50,518 bases of DNA from a virus. The stretch lies in the IMG/VR virus record IMGVR_UViG_3300003690_000013, positions 1-50,518 of that record; one strand, given 5' to 3'. Both the position numbers and the translations under genes were made by a program. Of the stretch, positions 39,743 through 44,954 are shown in pieces. The notes beneath the pieces were generated by a model. It had not been told where the DNA came from, searched no databases, and worked only from the letters and a program-made list of their open reading frames with translations. Within the stretch, counting starts at the first letter, position 1; every line of letters begins with the position of its first letter.

Positions 39743-40017
39743 TGTCACAAAAACAACAACAAATTTATCTTGCACAGTGGGACCATAAACATGGTCAAGA
39801 CATTTCAGCGCACACCACACACGATGGCGCATTCAAGCAATGTGTTAAGTGGGCACGAGAAACGCTTGAAGAATGGACCTGTTTTTGTGAGGACGAACGA
39901 ACTGTACTACATTATGAAGAAATGAACGATAAAGAGTTGGTTGATGAATGGGGCGAGCTTACAGGATACAGCGAATTTTTCAAGGTTGACTCGCTTTTGT
40001 TAAACGAGGACAATTAA
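39742..40017 (+). CDS. unknown small protein
   Basis: A 91-residue protein; GTG 39742 overlaps the previous stop by 1 nt. Acidic, with WARETLEEWTCFCED in the middle. Its stop overlaps the first unit of the next array by 1 nt. Confidence 0.55.
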   Translation: MSQKQQQIYLAQWDHKHGQDISAHTTHDGAFKQCVKWARETLEEWTCFCEDERTVLHYEEMNDKELVDEWGELTGYSEFFKVDSLLLNEDN

Positions 40018-40190
40018 TGCAAGTCGGTGATTTAGTAAAACACAAAAATCTTGTTGCTTTGGGAATAATATTGAAAACCCCAAAGCAAACTAACAATGGT
40101 GATTGTTTAGTTCAATTCATACAAACGATAAACATTATCACATTGAATTGTTCGCCTCGTAAACTGGAGTTAATCAGTGCAAGTCGGTGA
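40017..40190 (+). CDS. MKVGDLV-family small protein (array 4, unit 1)
   Basis: A 57-residue protein starting MQVGDLVKHKNLVALG, ending LELISASR. First of four tandem units. Confidence 0.7.
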   Translation: MQVGDLVKHKNLVALGIILKTPKQTNNGDCLVQFIQTINIITLNCSPRKLELISASR

Positions 40191-40196
40191 TTTAGT
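40167..40196 (+). repeat. cassette boundary repeat
   Basis: GAGTTAATCAGTG then CAAGTCGGTGATTTAGT; one base from consensus. Confidence 0.8.
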
Positions 40197-40365
40197 TAAA
40201 TTTCACACTGCAAGTTGTCCAGGTTTTAGACTGATTACGATACTTGGTTTTATTCATGATAAAACCAATGCAACGGTACTATGGGTGCAAGGTTTTGAAA
40301 TTGGTGCCGCAGATCAAAGATTATACAATCCAGAATATTTAGAGGTAATCAGTGCAAGTCGGTGA
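40177..40365 (+). CDS. MKVGDLV-family small protein (array 4, unit 2), GTG start
   Basis: A 62-residue protein starting (GTG) MQVGDLVKFHTASCPG, core NATVLWVQG, ending LEVISASR. Overlaps both neighbours by 14 nt. Confidence 0.7.
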   Translation: MQVGDLVKFHTASCPGFRLITILGFIHDKTNATVLWVQGFEIGAADQRLYNPEYLEVISASR

Positions 40366-40371
40366 TTTAGT
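40342..40371 (+). repeat. cassette boundary repeat
   Basis: Consensus copy: GAGGTAATCAGTG then CAAGTCGGTGATTTAGT. Confidence 0.8.
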
Positions 40372-40504
40372 AAAGTTTAGAGACAATGACGCAACAGGCT
40401 TGATTATTGCCGTAAAAGGTAATGTATTTCGCGTTCAGTGGTTCGATGGCAGCATAAACGGTCGATTCGGTGACGAACTGGAGGTAATCAGTGCAAGTCG
40501 GTGA
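40352..40504 (+). CDS. MKVGDLV-family small protein (array 4, unit 3), GTG start
   Basis: A 50-residue protein, the shortest unit: (GTG) MQVGDLVKFRDNDATG, core LIIAVKGNVFRVQWFDG, ending LEVISASR. It shows the minimal fold: about five short strands between fixed ends. Confidence 0.7.
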   Translation: MQVGDLVKFRDNDATGLIIAVKGNVFRVQWFDGSINGRFGDELEVISASR

Positions 40505-40510
40505 TTTAGT
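40481..40510 (+). repeat. cassette boundary repeat
   Basis: Identical over 30 nt to the copy at 40342. Confidence 0.8.
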
Positions 40511-40667
40511 GACAAAGCAATTGCACCTTCATGAGAAACTTGTGGGGATTGTAGTTGCTATGGAAGCATGCGAAACTTACTTTAAAGTTTGTTGGTGCAA
40601 CTATGGAACGTTTTGGACGCCGGTTAAAGAGTTGGAGTTAATCGGTGAAGTCGATAAGAACAGATAA
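40491..40667 (+). CDS. MKVGDLV-family small protein (array 4, unit 4), GTG start
   Basis: A 58-residue protein starting (GTG) MQVGDLVTKQLHLHEK, core FKVCWCNYGTFW, ending LELIGEVDKNR. The 3' repeat is degenerate, so the reading frame runs on and no further unit follows. Confidence 0.68.
   Translation: MQVGDLVTKQLHLHEKLVGIVVAMEACETYFKVCWCNYGTFWTPVKELELIGEVDKNR
40635..40658 (+). repeat. degenerate terminal boundary repeat
   Basis: GAGTTAATCGGTGAAGTCG: recognisable but with a lost base and substitutions; marks the array end. Confidence 0.6.
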
Positions 40668-40697
40668 AACGCGATTCGAAAATTTTTTACTTTTTCC

Positions 40698-40726
40698 TTG
40701 ACAAACGGCCCAAAATTTGAGATAAT
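40698..40726 (+). promoter_or_regulatory. GATAAT-class promoter
   Basis: TTGACA (40698-40703), 17 nt ending TTGA, GATAAT (40721-40726), then GTAGAAACAATCGAGAAAGA leader. A 150 nt leader without a clear gene runs to 40883. Confidence 0.75.
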
Positions 40727-40883
40727 ACATGTAGAAACAATCGAGAAAGAAGCCGAGCCACTACAGTCGCCCCCCAGGGGTCCAGAGCGACGGCAACGAC
40801 GGATGGAAGTGGTTATGCTGGCTTCCCTTGGCTTCTTTCTTTGTTGCGTGGAAGAGAAACAATGGCAAAAGGAGCCAATTCTC

Positions 40884-41099
40884 GTGACCGTTAAAACTAT
40901 AAAAATTCGAGGCGAAGACATTCAAATAGGGCAGTATGTTGTTCTTAATGATAAGGCGTTTCGCGTTCTTCGCAATAGCCGCGCACGGCGCGGCGGCGAC
41001 GGAGCACTTAAGCTTAGGTGTCACTGGATTGGCGAGACATGGCGCGGTTACGAATGTCGTGACACGTTTCAAGTGGCGACAAAAGTCATAAAAAAGTAA
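40884..41099 (+). CDS. SH3-like small basic protein
   Basis: A 71-residue protein. GTG 40884 has AAAAGGAG upstream; the frame further upstream runs through the promoter and cannot be used. IQIGQYVVLNDKAFRVL then LKLRCHWIGETW resemble the MKVGDLV barrel with a 9-residue extension before IQIG. Confidence 0.6.
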   Translation: MTVKTIKIRGEDIQIGQYVVLNDKAFRVLRNSRARRGGDGALKLRCHWIGETWRGYECRDTFQVATKVIKK

Positions 41100-41107
41100 A
41101 AAAAAGC

Positions 41108-41136
41108 TTGACAGCCATTGATTTTTGTGAGATAAT
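41108..41136 (+). promoter_or_regulatory. GATAAT-class promoter
   Basis: TTGACA (41108-41113), 17 nt ending TGTGA, GATAAT (41131-41136), then TATAGAAACAATGACAGA. Confidence 0.78.
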
Positions 41137-41168
41137 GGTTATAGAAACAATGACAGAAGGAGCCAAAA

Positions 41169-41339
41169 ATGTTAGACGCAATCCGCGCAAAACTTGAAGA
41201 TCGCATTACTAGTGCTAGCACTCCAGAACTAAGAGAGCTAGCAGCGGCTTTACTTTATGGCTATAATATTGGCGAGCTTAAAGTGCTTACTGATGTAGCA
41301 ACGGGCAAACTGCTTTTTACTTTGAACAAGGTTAACTGA
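41169..41339 (+). CDS. small helical protein, unknown
   Basis: A 56-residue protein with AGAAGGAG upstream. Helical (AIRAKLEDRIT, LRELAAALLYGYN). Ends in TGATG overlap with the next gene. Confidence 0.55.
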   Translation: MLDAIRAKLEDRITSASTPELRELAAALLYGYNIGELKVLTDVATGKLLFTLNKVN

Positions 41340-41473
41340 TGAAGAAGAAAAGTTGGAAAGAGGAAATGGACAGTCTTTACAAAAGGACTATCAAAAACTG
41401 GAAGAAAACGGGCAACGTTAAAAAGAGCAATGCCGCTACCGGAAGCATTAGCTTGAGTGGTAAAAATGACTAA
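41339..41473 (+). CDS. small basic protein, unknown
   Basis: A 44-residue lysine-rich peptide (KKKSWKEEMDSLYKRTIKN) starting in a TGATG overlap. Overlaps the next gene by 8 nt. No family recognised. Confidence 0.5.
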   Translation: MKKKSWKEEMDSLYKRTIKNWKKTGNVKKSNAATGSISLSGKND

Positions 41474-41642
41474 GAAAGACTTTCAACTCATCGCAGACGT
41501 ACTTAACGCACACCACAAGCAACCCGGTCCTGTGCCTGCATTCACGGTGCAAGCAATTGCTGTTAGTCTAGCCAGCGAGCTAGCTAAAACCAATGAGCGC
41601 TTCAATAAAGAGCGTTTCATTAAGGCTTGCTTAAAAAGCTAA
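41466..41642 (+). CDS. conserved small phage protein, unknown
   Basis: A 58-residue protein starting MTKKDFQLIADVLNAH and ending FNKERFIKACLK, a pattern I recall as a common small phage protein without known function. ATG 41466 is used; GTG 41457 is possible. A terminator follows. Confidence 0.65.
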   Translation: MTKKDFQLIADVLNAHHKQPGPVPAFTVQAIAVSLASELAKTNERFNKERFIKACLKS

Positions 41643-41666
41643 AGAACACAACAAAAGCAATTGCTG

Positions 41667-41698
41667 CCCTCGTCATGAAACACAGGCGAGGGTTTTTT
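41667..41698 (+). terminator. intrinsic terminator
   Basis: CCCTCGTC (41667-41674) pairs with GGCGAGGG (41685-41692, one T-G pair), then T6. Confidence 0.85.
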
Positions 41699-41755
41699 GT
41701 GTTAGAAACGCGATTCGAAAAATATTTTTCCCCTGTAAAGGAGGGCAATACAATT

Positions 41756-41872
41756 ATGAAAGACGACGATAGTACCATAACTGGCATGGACGTAGATATC
41801 ACGTGGAGATTCAAGAAAATAAAAGATATCAAAAAAACAAAAGAAGTTGTTGACAAGCCGAAGAAGAAGTGA
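41756..41872 (+). CDS. small charged protein, unknown
   Basis: A 38-residue protein starting MKDDDSTITGMDVD, with AAAGGAGGG upstream. The in-frame region before it contains the terminator, so ATG 41756 is the earliest real start. Lysine-rich end. Confidence 0.5.
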   Translation: MKDDDSTITGMDVDITWRFKKIKDIKKTKEVVDKPKKK

Positions 41873-41877
41873 TATTG
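41849..41877 (+). promoter_or_regulatory. sigma70-type promoter
   Basis: TTGACA (41849-41854), 17 nt ending GTGA, TATTGT (41872-41877). Confidence 0.6.
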
Positions 41878-41911
41878 TTAATAGAGACTCAGGAAAGGGG
41901 CGTAAATAATT

Positions 41912-42223
41912 ATGCTGGTTAAAGGAATTAAATCAGAGGATATAGAAGTGGGGTCTATAATTCGGCTAATAGACGGTCCCCCCGAGTTCTGCGCTCGCGG
42001 CCGCAATGAAGCAATTGCCATTGTTGAAAGTTTTGACGCTCCCGAACCAGATCGTGGCCCGTGTGGAATTGTAATCAGGTGGCTTGGAGATCTTCTTGAC
42101 GAAGATTTTCGAGAGTGGTATATCTTTTTAAAAAATGAAGAATTTAGCCCTTGGCAGGAAGGAAAACAATGGGACTCCTGGGAAATAACTAATTTCACAG
42201 TGATTGAGGGAGGGCTAAATTAA
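41912..42223 (+). CDS. SH3-like small protein, unknown
   Basis: A 103-residue protein. IEVGSIIRLIDGPPEF at the start and GIVIRWLGDLLDEDF in the middle have the spacing of the MKVGDLV-type barrel, with longer loops. The C-terminus is Trp-rich. Last gene before the non-coding region. Confidence 0.55.
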   Translation: MLVKGIKSEDIEVGSIIRLIDGPPEFCARGRNEAIAIVESFDAPEPDRGPCGIVIRWLGDLLDEDFREWYIFLKNEEFSPWQEGKQWDSWEITNFTVIEGGLN

Positions 42224-42247
42224 ATAATGTTAAATAGTTAAAAATGG

Positions 42248-42276
42248 TTGACAGCTAGGTTATAATGATATATAAT
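42248..42276 (+). promoter_or_regulatory. perfect consensus sigma70 promoter
   Basis: TTGACA (42248-42253), 17 nt, TATAAT (42271-42276). No protein gene follows closely (only MDTAAKTLLDLIHI, 14 codons from 42307), so it may drive an RNA. Confidence 0.8.
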
Positions 42277-42384
42277 AGTTGTGAAGTCATAGGTGACTAA
42301 GCAAGAATGGACACAGCAGCGAAAACACTGTTAGATTTAATACATATATAACCTAGTTTGTCAAGTATATATATTTGACATCTA

Positions 42385-42393
42385 TGTGGATAA
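42385..42393 (-). promoter_or_regulatory. DnaA-box match
   Basis: TGTGGATAA, the reverse complement of TTATCCACA. Single copy next to an AT-rich tract. Confidence 0.4.
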
Positions 42394-42449
42394 AGTACAC
42401 ACAGCAAAGCGCAGTGTAGCATTTATTCACTTGACTTTTAAGCGAGAAT

Positions 42450-42641
42450 ATGAATACAATGGCACTACCAGTTACTCAATTTACCCACGAGCAGCTATTA
42501 ATAATTCTTCCCATGGGTACGGGCTACTGCGAGAACAACCTAGGTCAGCCATGCAATTATAGCATTACGCTAGCAATGATATTGCAGAGCATAGGAATCA
42601 TGCAAAACCCCTTTAAATCACCAAACATCCTCAAAAATTAA
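42450..42641 (+). CDS. doubtful small ORF in the non-coding region
   Basis: A 63-codon frame (MNTMALPVTQFTHEQ) with a weak ribosome binding site and a sequence that does not look like a typical phage protein. A TTGACT -35-like box lies just before it. Kept only because nothing excludes it. Confidence 0.25.
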   Translation: MNTMALPVTQFTHEQLLIILPMGTGYCENNLGQPCNYSITLAMILQSIGIMQNPFKSPNILKN

Positions 42642-42649
42642 ACCCTCAC

Positions 42650-42696
42650 AATATCAATGACTTAGTTTAACTTTCTCTAGGGGGAGATAGAATTAA
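42650..42696 (+). repeat. imperfect direct repeat, copy 1
   Basis: Shares AATATCA, ACTTAGTTTAACTT and a terminal TTAA with copy 2; its centre forms CTTTCTC/GAGATAG. Confidence 0.65.
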
Positions 42697-42764
42697 GGCG
42701 AGAGTACTTTAAAAAAAAGATAAAACAACACACTTAAACCCACCTACAATATAAGAGACATAAT

Positions 42765-42812
42765 AATATCAGCTACTTAGTTTAACTTCCTACTAGTAGA
42801 GGTAAGACTTAA
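42765..42812 (+). repeat. imperfect direct repeat, copy 2
   Basis: Copy of 42650-42696; the centre is a different inverted sequence around the palindrome CTACTAGTAG, so structure rather than sequence is conserved. Confidence 0.65.
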
Positions 42813-42901
42813 CCATAGTAACAACAAGCACCAGCTAATACAAATAAAATAAAACAAAAAACAGTTGACAAAGAAAGCTTGACGAATGCATGCAGGTGGT
42901 A

Positions 42902-42919
42902 CCCCCCTCCCCCCTACCC
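42902..42919 (+). other. C-rich tract (C6-T-C6-TA-C3)
   Basis: An 18 nt pyrimidine tract, conspicuous in AT-rich DNA; the minus strand reads G3-TA-G6-A-G6 and may form a quadruplex-like structure. Confidence 0.6.
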
Positions 42920-43013
42920 GGAATGTATGTCACAGTAAGGGCTATACGAGAATGGCGCCTAAGTACATCTTCTATATCGCTAAGAAAAATTTAGAGATTT
43001 AAGCCTTCCTATA

Positions 43014-43028
43014 ACTAATTATTATAAG
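43014..43028 (+). promoter_or_regulatory. late-promoter-like element
   Basis: ACTAATTATTATAAG, 31 nt before the next ATG, which has its own GGAG; so the element acts before, not at, the start codon. Confidence 0.45.
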
Positions 43029-43044
43029 CCTAGGAGCCCAGTAT

Positions 43045-43278
43045 ATGAAGCTAACCAAATCCAAACTTAAGCAGATCATCAGAGAAGAATTAAAAATTAA
43101 TTTAAATGAAGATGAGCCAAACATACCAGATCTCGTTCAACAGGTAAACAGTTTAACCAATGCATTAGCCGAACTAAAACCAACCTTAAAACCAGCCGTG
43201 AAGGAATTCATGGACAAACTCAACAAAGAAACAAAAGACGAAGTTGTAGCTAGCTTGTTAGAGCCAACAAAAAAATAA
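43045..43278 (+). CDS. leader-bearing protein (KSKLKQIIREE leader)
   Basis: A 77-residue protein starting MKLTKSKLKQIIREEL, followed by KINLNEDE, so it holds IRE and LNE sites. The body is an amphipathic helix (about 30-65). It is the only member of this leader family outside the 2.5-4.1 kb cluster. Function unknown. Confidence 0.65.
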   Translation: MKLTKSKLKQIIREELKINLNEDEPNIPDLVQQVNSLTNALAELKPTLKPAVKEFMDKLNKETKDEVVASLLEPTKK

Positions 43279-43292
43279 GATTTTACTGCAGT

Positions 43293-43308
43293 ACTAGTTA
43301 CTAACATG
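43293..43308 (+). promoter_or_regulatory. late-promoter-like element 13 nt before the start codon
   Basis: ACTAGTTACTAACATG, a variant with G at position 5; ATG 43306 is at the fixed 13 nt distance. Confidence 0.4.
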
Positions 43309-43494
43309 AACAATATAACACACCTAGATGAATATAAAATCAAAAAAAAATTAAAAAAAGTAGAAAGTGCTATGCTAGCAGCCAGATCGTTAATTGCTAA
43401 CGGAATAGAAGTACCAAGCAATATTATAAACAGGTTACAAAAATTAACTGAAAAGCTGGAAAGACAATTAGAAACGCTTTATGAGAATGACTAA
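43306..43494 (+). CDS. small helical protein, unknown
   Basis: A 62-residue protein, almost entirely amphipathic helix (EYKIKKKLKKVESAM, RLQKLTEKLERQLETL). Likely coiled coil. Overlaps the next gene by 14 nt. Confidence 0.55.
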   Translation: MNNITHLDEYKIKKKLKKVESAMLAARSLIANGIEVPSNIINRLQKLTEKLERQLETLYEND

Positions 43495-43720
43495 AAAAAA
43501 TACAACAAAAAAATCTGAGAAATTTAAAAAGGGCGACTTGATATTATTAATAAATAATGAAGACAAGGATGTAACCGGCGTTGTCTTGGATGTTAAAGAG
43601 TGGCCATCGGAAGATGCATCGATGTGTGATGTATACGTACACTGGTCAAATGGAAAAACATATTGGTGTATCAGCGATGTTGTTAAGCGAATTGGACGCA
43701 TGATTAAAAAAACTAATTAA
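43481..43720 (+). CDS. MKVGDLV-like small protein with N-terminal extension
   Basis: A 79-residue protein: basic MRMTKKNTTKKSEK, then KKGDLILLINNEDKDV and a GVVLDVKEW...VYVHWSNGKTYW core matching the family. Placed alone in the late-type block. Confidence 0.6.
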   Translation: MRMTKKNTTKKSEKFKKGDLILLINNEDKDVTGVVLDVKEWPSEDASMCDVYVHWSNGKTYWCISDVVKRIGRMIKKTN

Positions 43721-43777
43721 TATTACTGAAATACTAGCTAGTTATAGTATACAATCACATTAATAAGGATGAGCTTT

Positions 43778-44290
43778 ATGAGGCTTAATTTATATACTTT
43801 TTTGTTTATTGCTCTCGCTTTTGTTTCCACAGCCGATGCAAAGGTTCAGTGGGGTGCTAAAACAATGGGCGAGCTACACGCTCACACCATTAGAGGCTTT
43901 CTTTATGATATCTCTCATAACGTTAATACCCCGGCTCATGTAATATTATGGAGACCAAATCTTGCGAAAGCCTTAGTTTGGTTAAATCGTACATATGCCG
44001 AAAAGAAGGCATACCAACTGGAAAAATTAAAAAAGAAAGAAGAGGCTGTTGTAATTGCTAGCGCTATTGAAGCGATTGCTAATGTAGTTAGAGGAAATCA
44101 TCCACAATTTAAAACTAATGAAGAAATTAACTTTATTTTAGAGCGCTGGACAGATCTGGGAAAACGTGTAATTGTTAGCTATTCCAAAAGAAAAGTAAAA
44201 AATCCCAAAATTGACAAACCTAAATTTAATATTATTTGGACTTTTAAAATAAAAACTAAAAAAATCAAATATTTGTTGGAAAGATGGTAA
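43778..44290 (+). CDS. secreted protein, unknown
   Basis: A 170-residue protein with a textbook signal peptide (MRLNLYTFLFIALAFVS, cut after ADA). ATG 43778 has AAGG 9 nt upstream; ATG 43769 is inside the ribosome binding site. The mature part is helical and basic with a C-terminal KIKTKKIKYLLERW. A phage protein exported to the periplasm; role unknown. Confidence 0.62.
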   Translation: MRLNLYTFLFIALAFVSTADAKVQWGAKTMGELHAHTIRGFLYDISHNVNTPAHVILWRPNLAKALVWLNRTYAEKKAYQLEKLKKKEEAVVIASAIEAIANVVRGNHPQFKTNEEINFILERWTDLGKRVIVSYSKRKVKNPKIDKPKFNIIWTFKIKTKKIKYLLERW

Positions 44291-44357
44291 TTTTTAATTA
44301 AATTATTTTAATAAATTTGTTAGAATATATATAGTTTGCCAAATAAGGAGTATTAAC

Positions 44358-44552
44358 ATGTCACCACAACGAGCCAACGAACTTCAAAACCAAGTTGTTT
44401 CTCTTGAAGAAAAAGTAACGGCTTTACAATATAGTAGTAATCAACTTAAGGATGAATATGTTGTTTTACAATCTAATTATGATATCTTAGTTGATGATTT
44501 AAATAAGCGATTTGAGGATTTGAACAGTCGCCTTAATACGTTTCAAAGATAA
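44358..44552 (+). CDS. small coiled-coil protein
   Basis: A 64-residue protein consisting of heptad repeats from residue 5 to 60 (LQNQVVSLEEKVTALQ, DDLNKRFEDLNSRL). AAGGAG precedes the ATG. Oligomeric structural or bridging role is likely. Confidence 0.6.
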   Translation: MSPQRANELQNQVVSLEEKVTALQYSSNQLKDEYVVLQSNYDILVDDLNKRFEDLNSRLNTFQR

Positions 44553-44634
44553 AAAGAACAAAAACAAGACATCTTTATTAAATTTAATTAAAAAAGTATT
44601 GTTACTTAAATAAAATAAGAAAAAAAAATTTGGA

Positions 44635-44651
44635 TTTGCGGACGCCGCAAA
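44635..44651 (+). other. 7-bp hairpin just before a ribosome binding site
   Basis: TTTGCGG (44635-44641) pairs with CCGCAAA (44645-44651) around ACG, directly upstream of AAAAAGGA of the next gene. May regulate translation. Confidence 0.45.
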
Positions 44652-44667
44652 ATAAAAAGGATTTATA

Positions 44668-44925
44668 ATGAATGAACAACAAACGAACCAATTAAACCAA
44701 CAAATTGCCGCTCAACTCAAAAACGCCGAAGAGGCACAATGCGATGAGTGCAGCTGTACTAGATTTAAACCGGTTTTTATTATCAAAAGGCTTTCTGCTT
44801 TGCTGTCTCCCACTGGAGATGAAATGAATATCCCCATACAGTTATTTCAATGTGCAGAATGCAACTACATCAATAAAGAATGGCTTCCGAACGAAGAAAG
44901 CGAAGAAGAACAAACAAAGGCTTAA
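44668..44925 (+). CDS. small zinc-binding protein, unknown
   Basis: An 85-residue protein with CDECSC near residue 25 and CAEC near 62, consistent with a four-cysteine zinc ribbon. Gln-rich N-terminus and Glu-rich tail. Precedes the giant leader gene. Confidence 0.6.
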   Translation: MNEQQTNQLNQQIAAQLKNAEEAQCDECSCTRFKPVFIIKRLSALLSPTGDEMNIPIQLFQCAECNYINKEWLPNEESEEEQTKA

Positions 44926-44938
44926 AGCTTTGCACCAA

Positions 44939-44954
44939 ACTAATTAATAGTGTG
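44939..44954 (+). promoter_or_regulatory. late-promoter-like element 13 nt before the start codon
   Basis: ACTAATTAATAGTGTG; GTG 44952 lies 13 nt from the first base. Confidence 0.5.

Larger units (their letters stand above)
42224..43044 (+). other. mostly non-coding region, candidate origin or control region
   Basis: This 0.8 kb stretch has no confident gene. It holds a perfect-consensus promoter, a DnaA-box match, an AT-rich inverted repeat TGTCAA/TTGACA (42359-42364 and 42375-42380), two related 47-48 nt repeats with hairpins, a C-rich tract and a late-type element. The combination suggests a replication origin or a regulatory RNA locus. Confidence 0.45.

Noticed and set aside
4583-40658. 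CRISPR interpretation of the spaced 30 nt repeats
   Set aside because: Spacing is 110-190 nt, the repeats are coding in two frames and the intervening DNA is protein-coding; no cas genes.
40698-40883. N-terminal extension of the SH3-like protein at 40884
   Set aside because: It translates the promoter and leader; GTG 40884 has AAAAGGAG.
42375-42403. TTGACA at 42375 as a promoter
   Set aside because: No acceptable -10 box at 16-18 nt; better explained as part of the inverted repeat.
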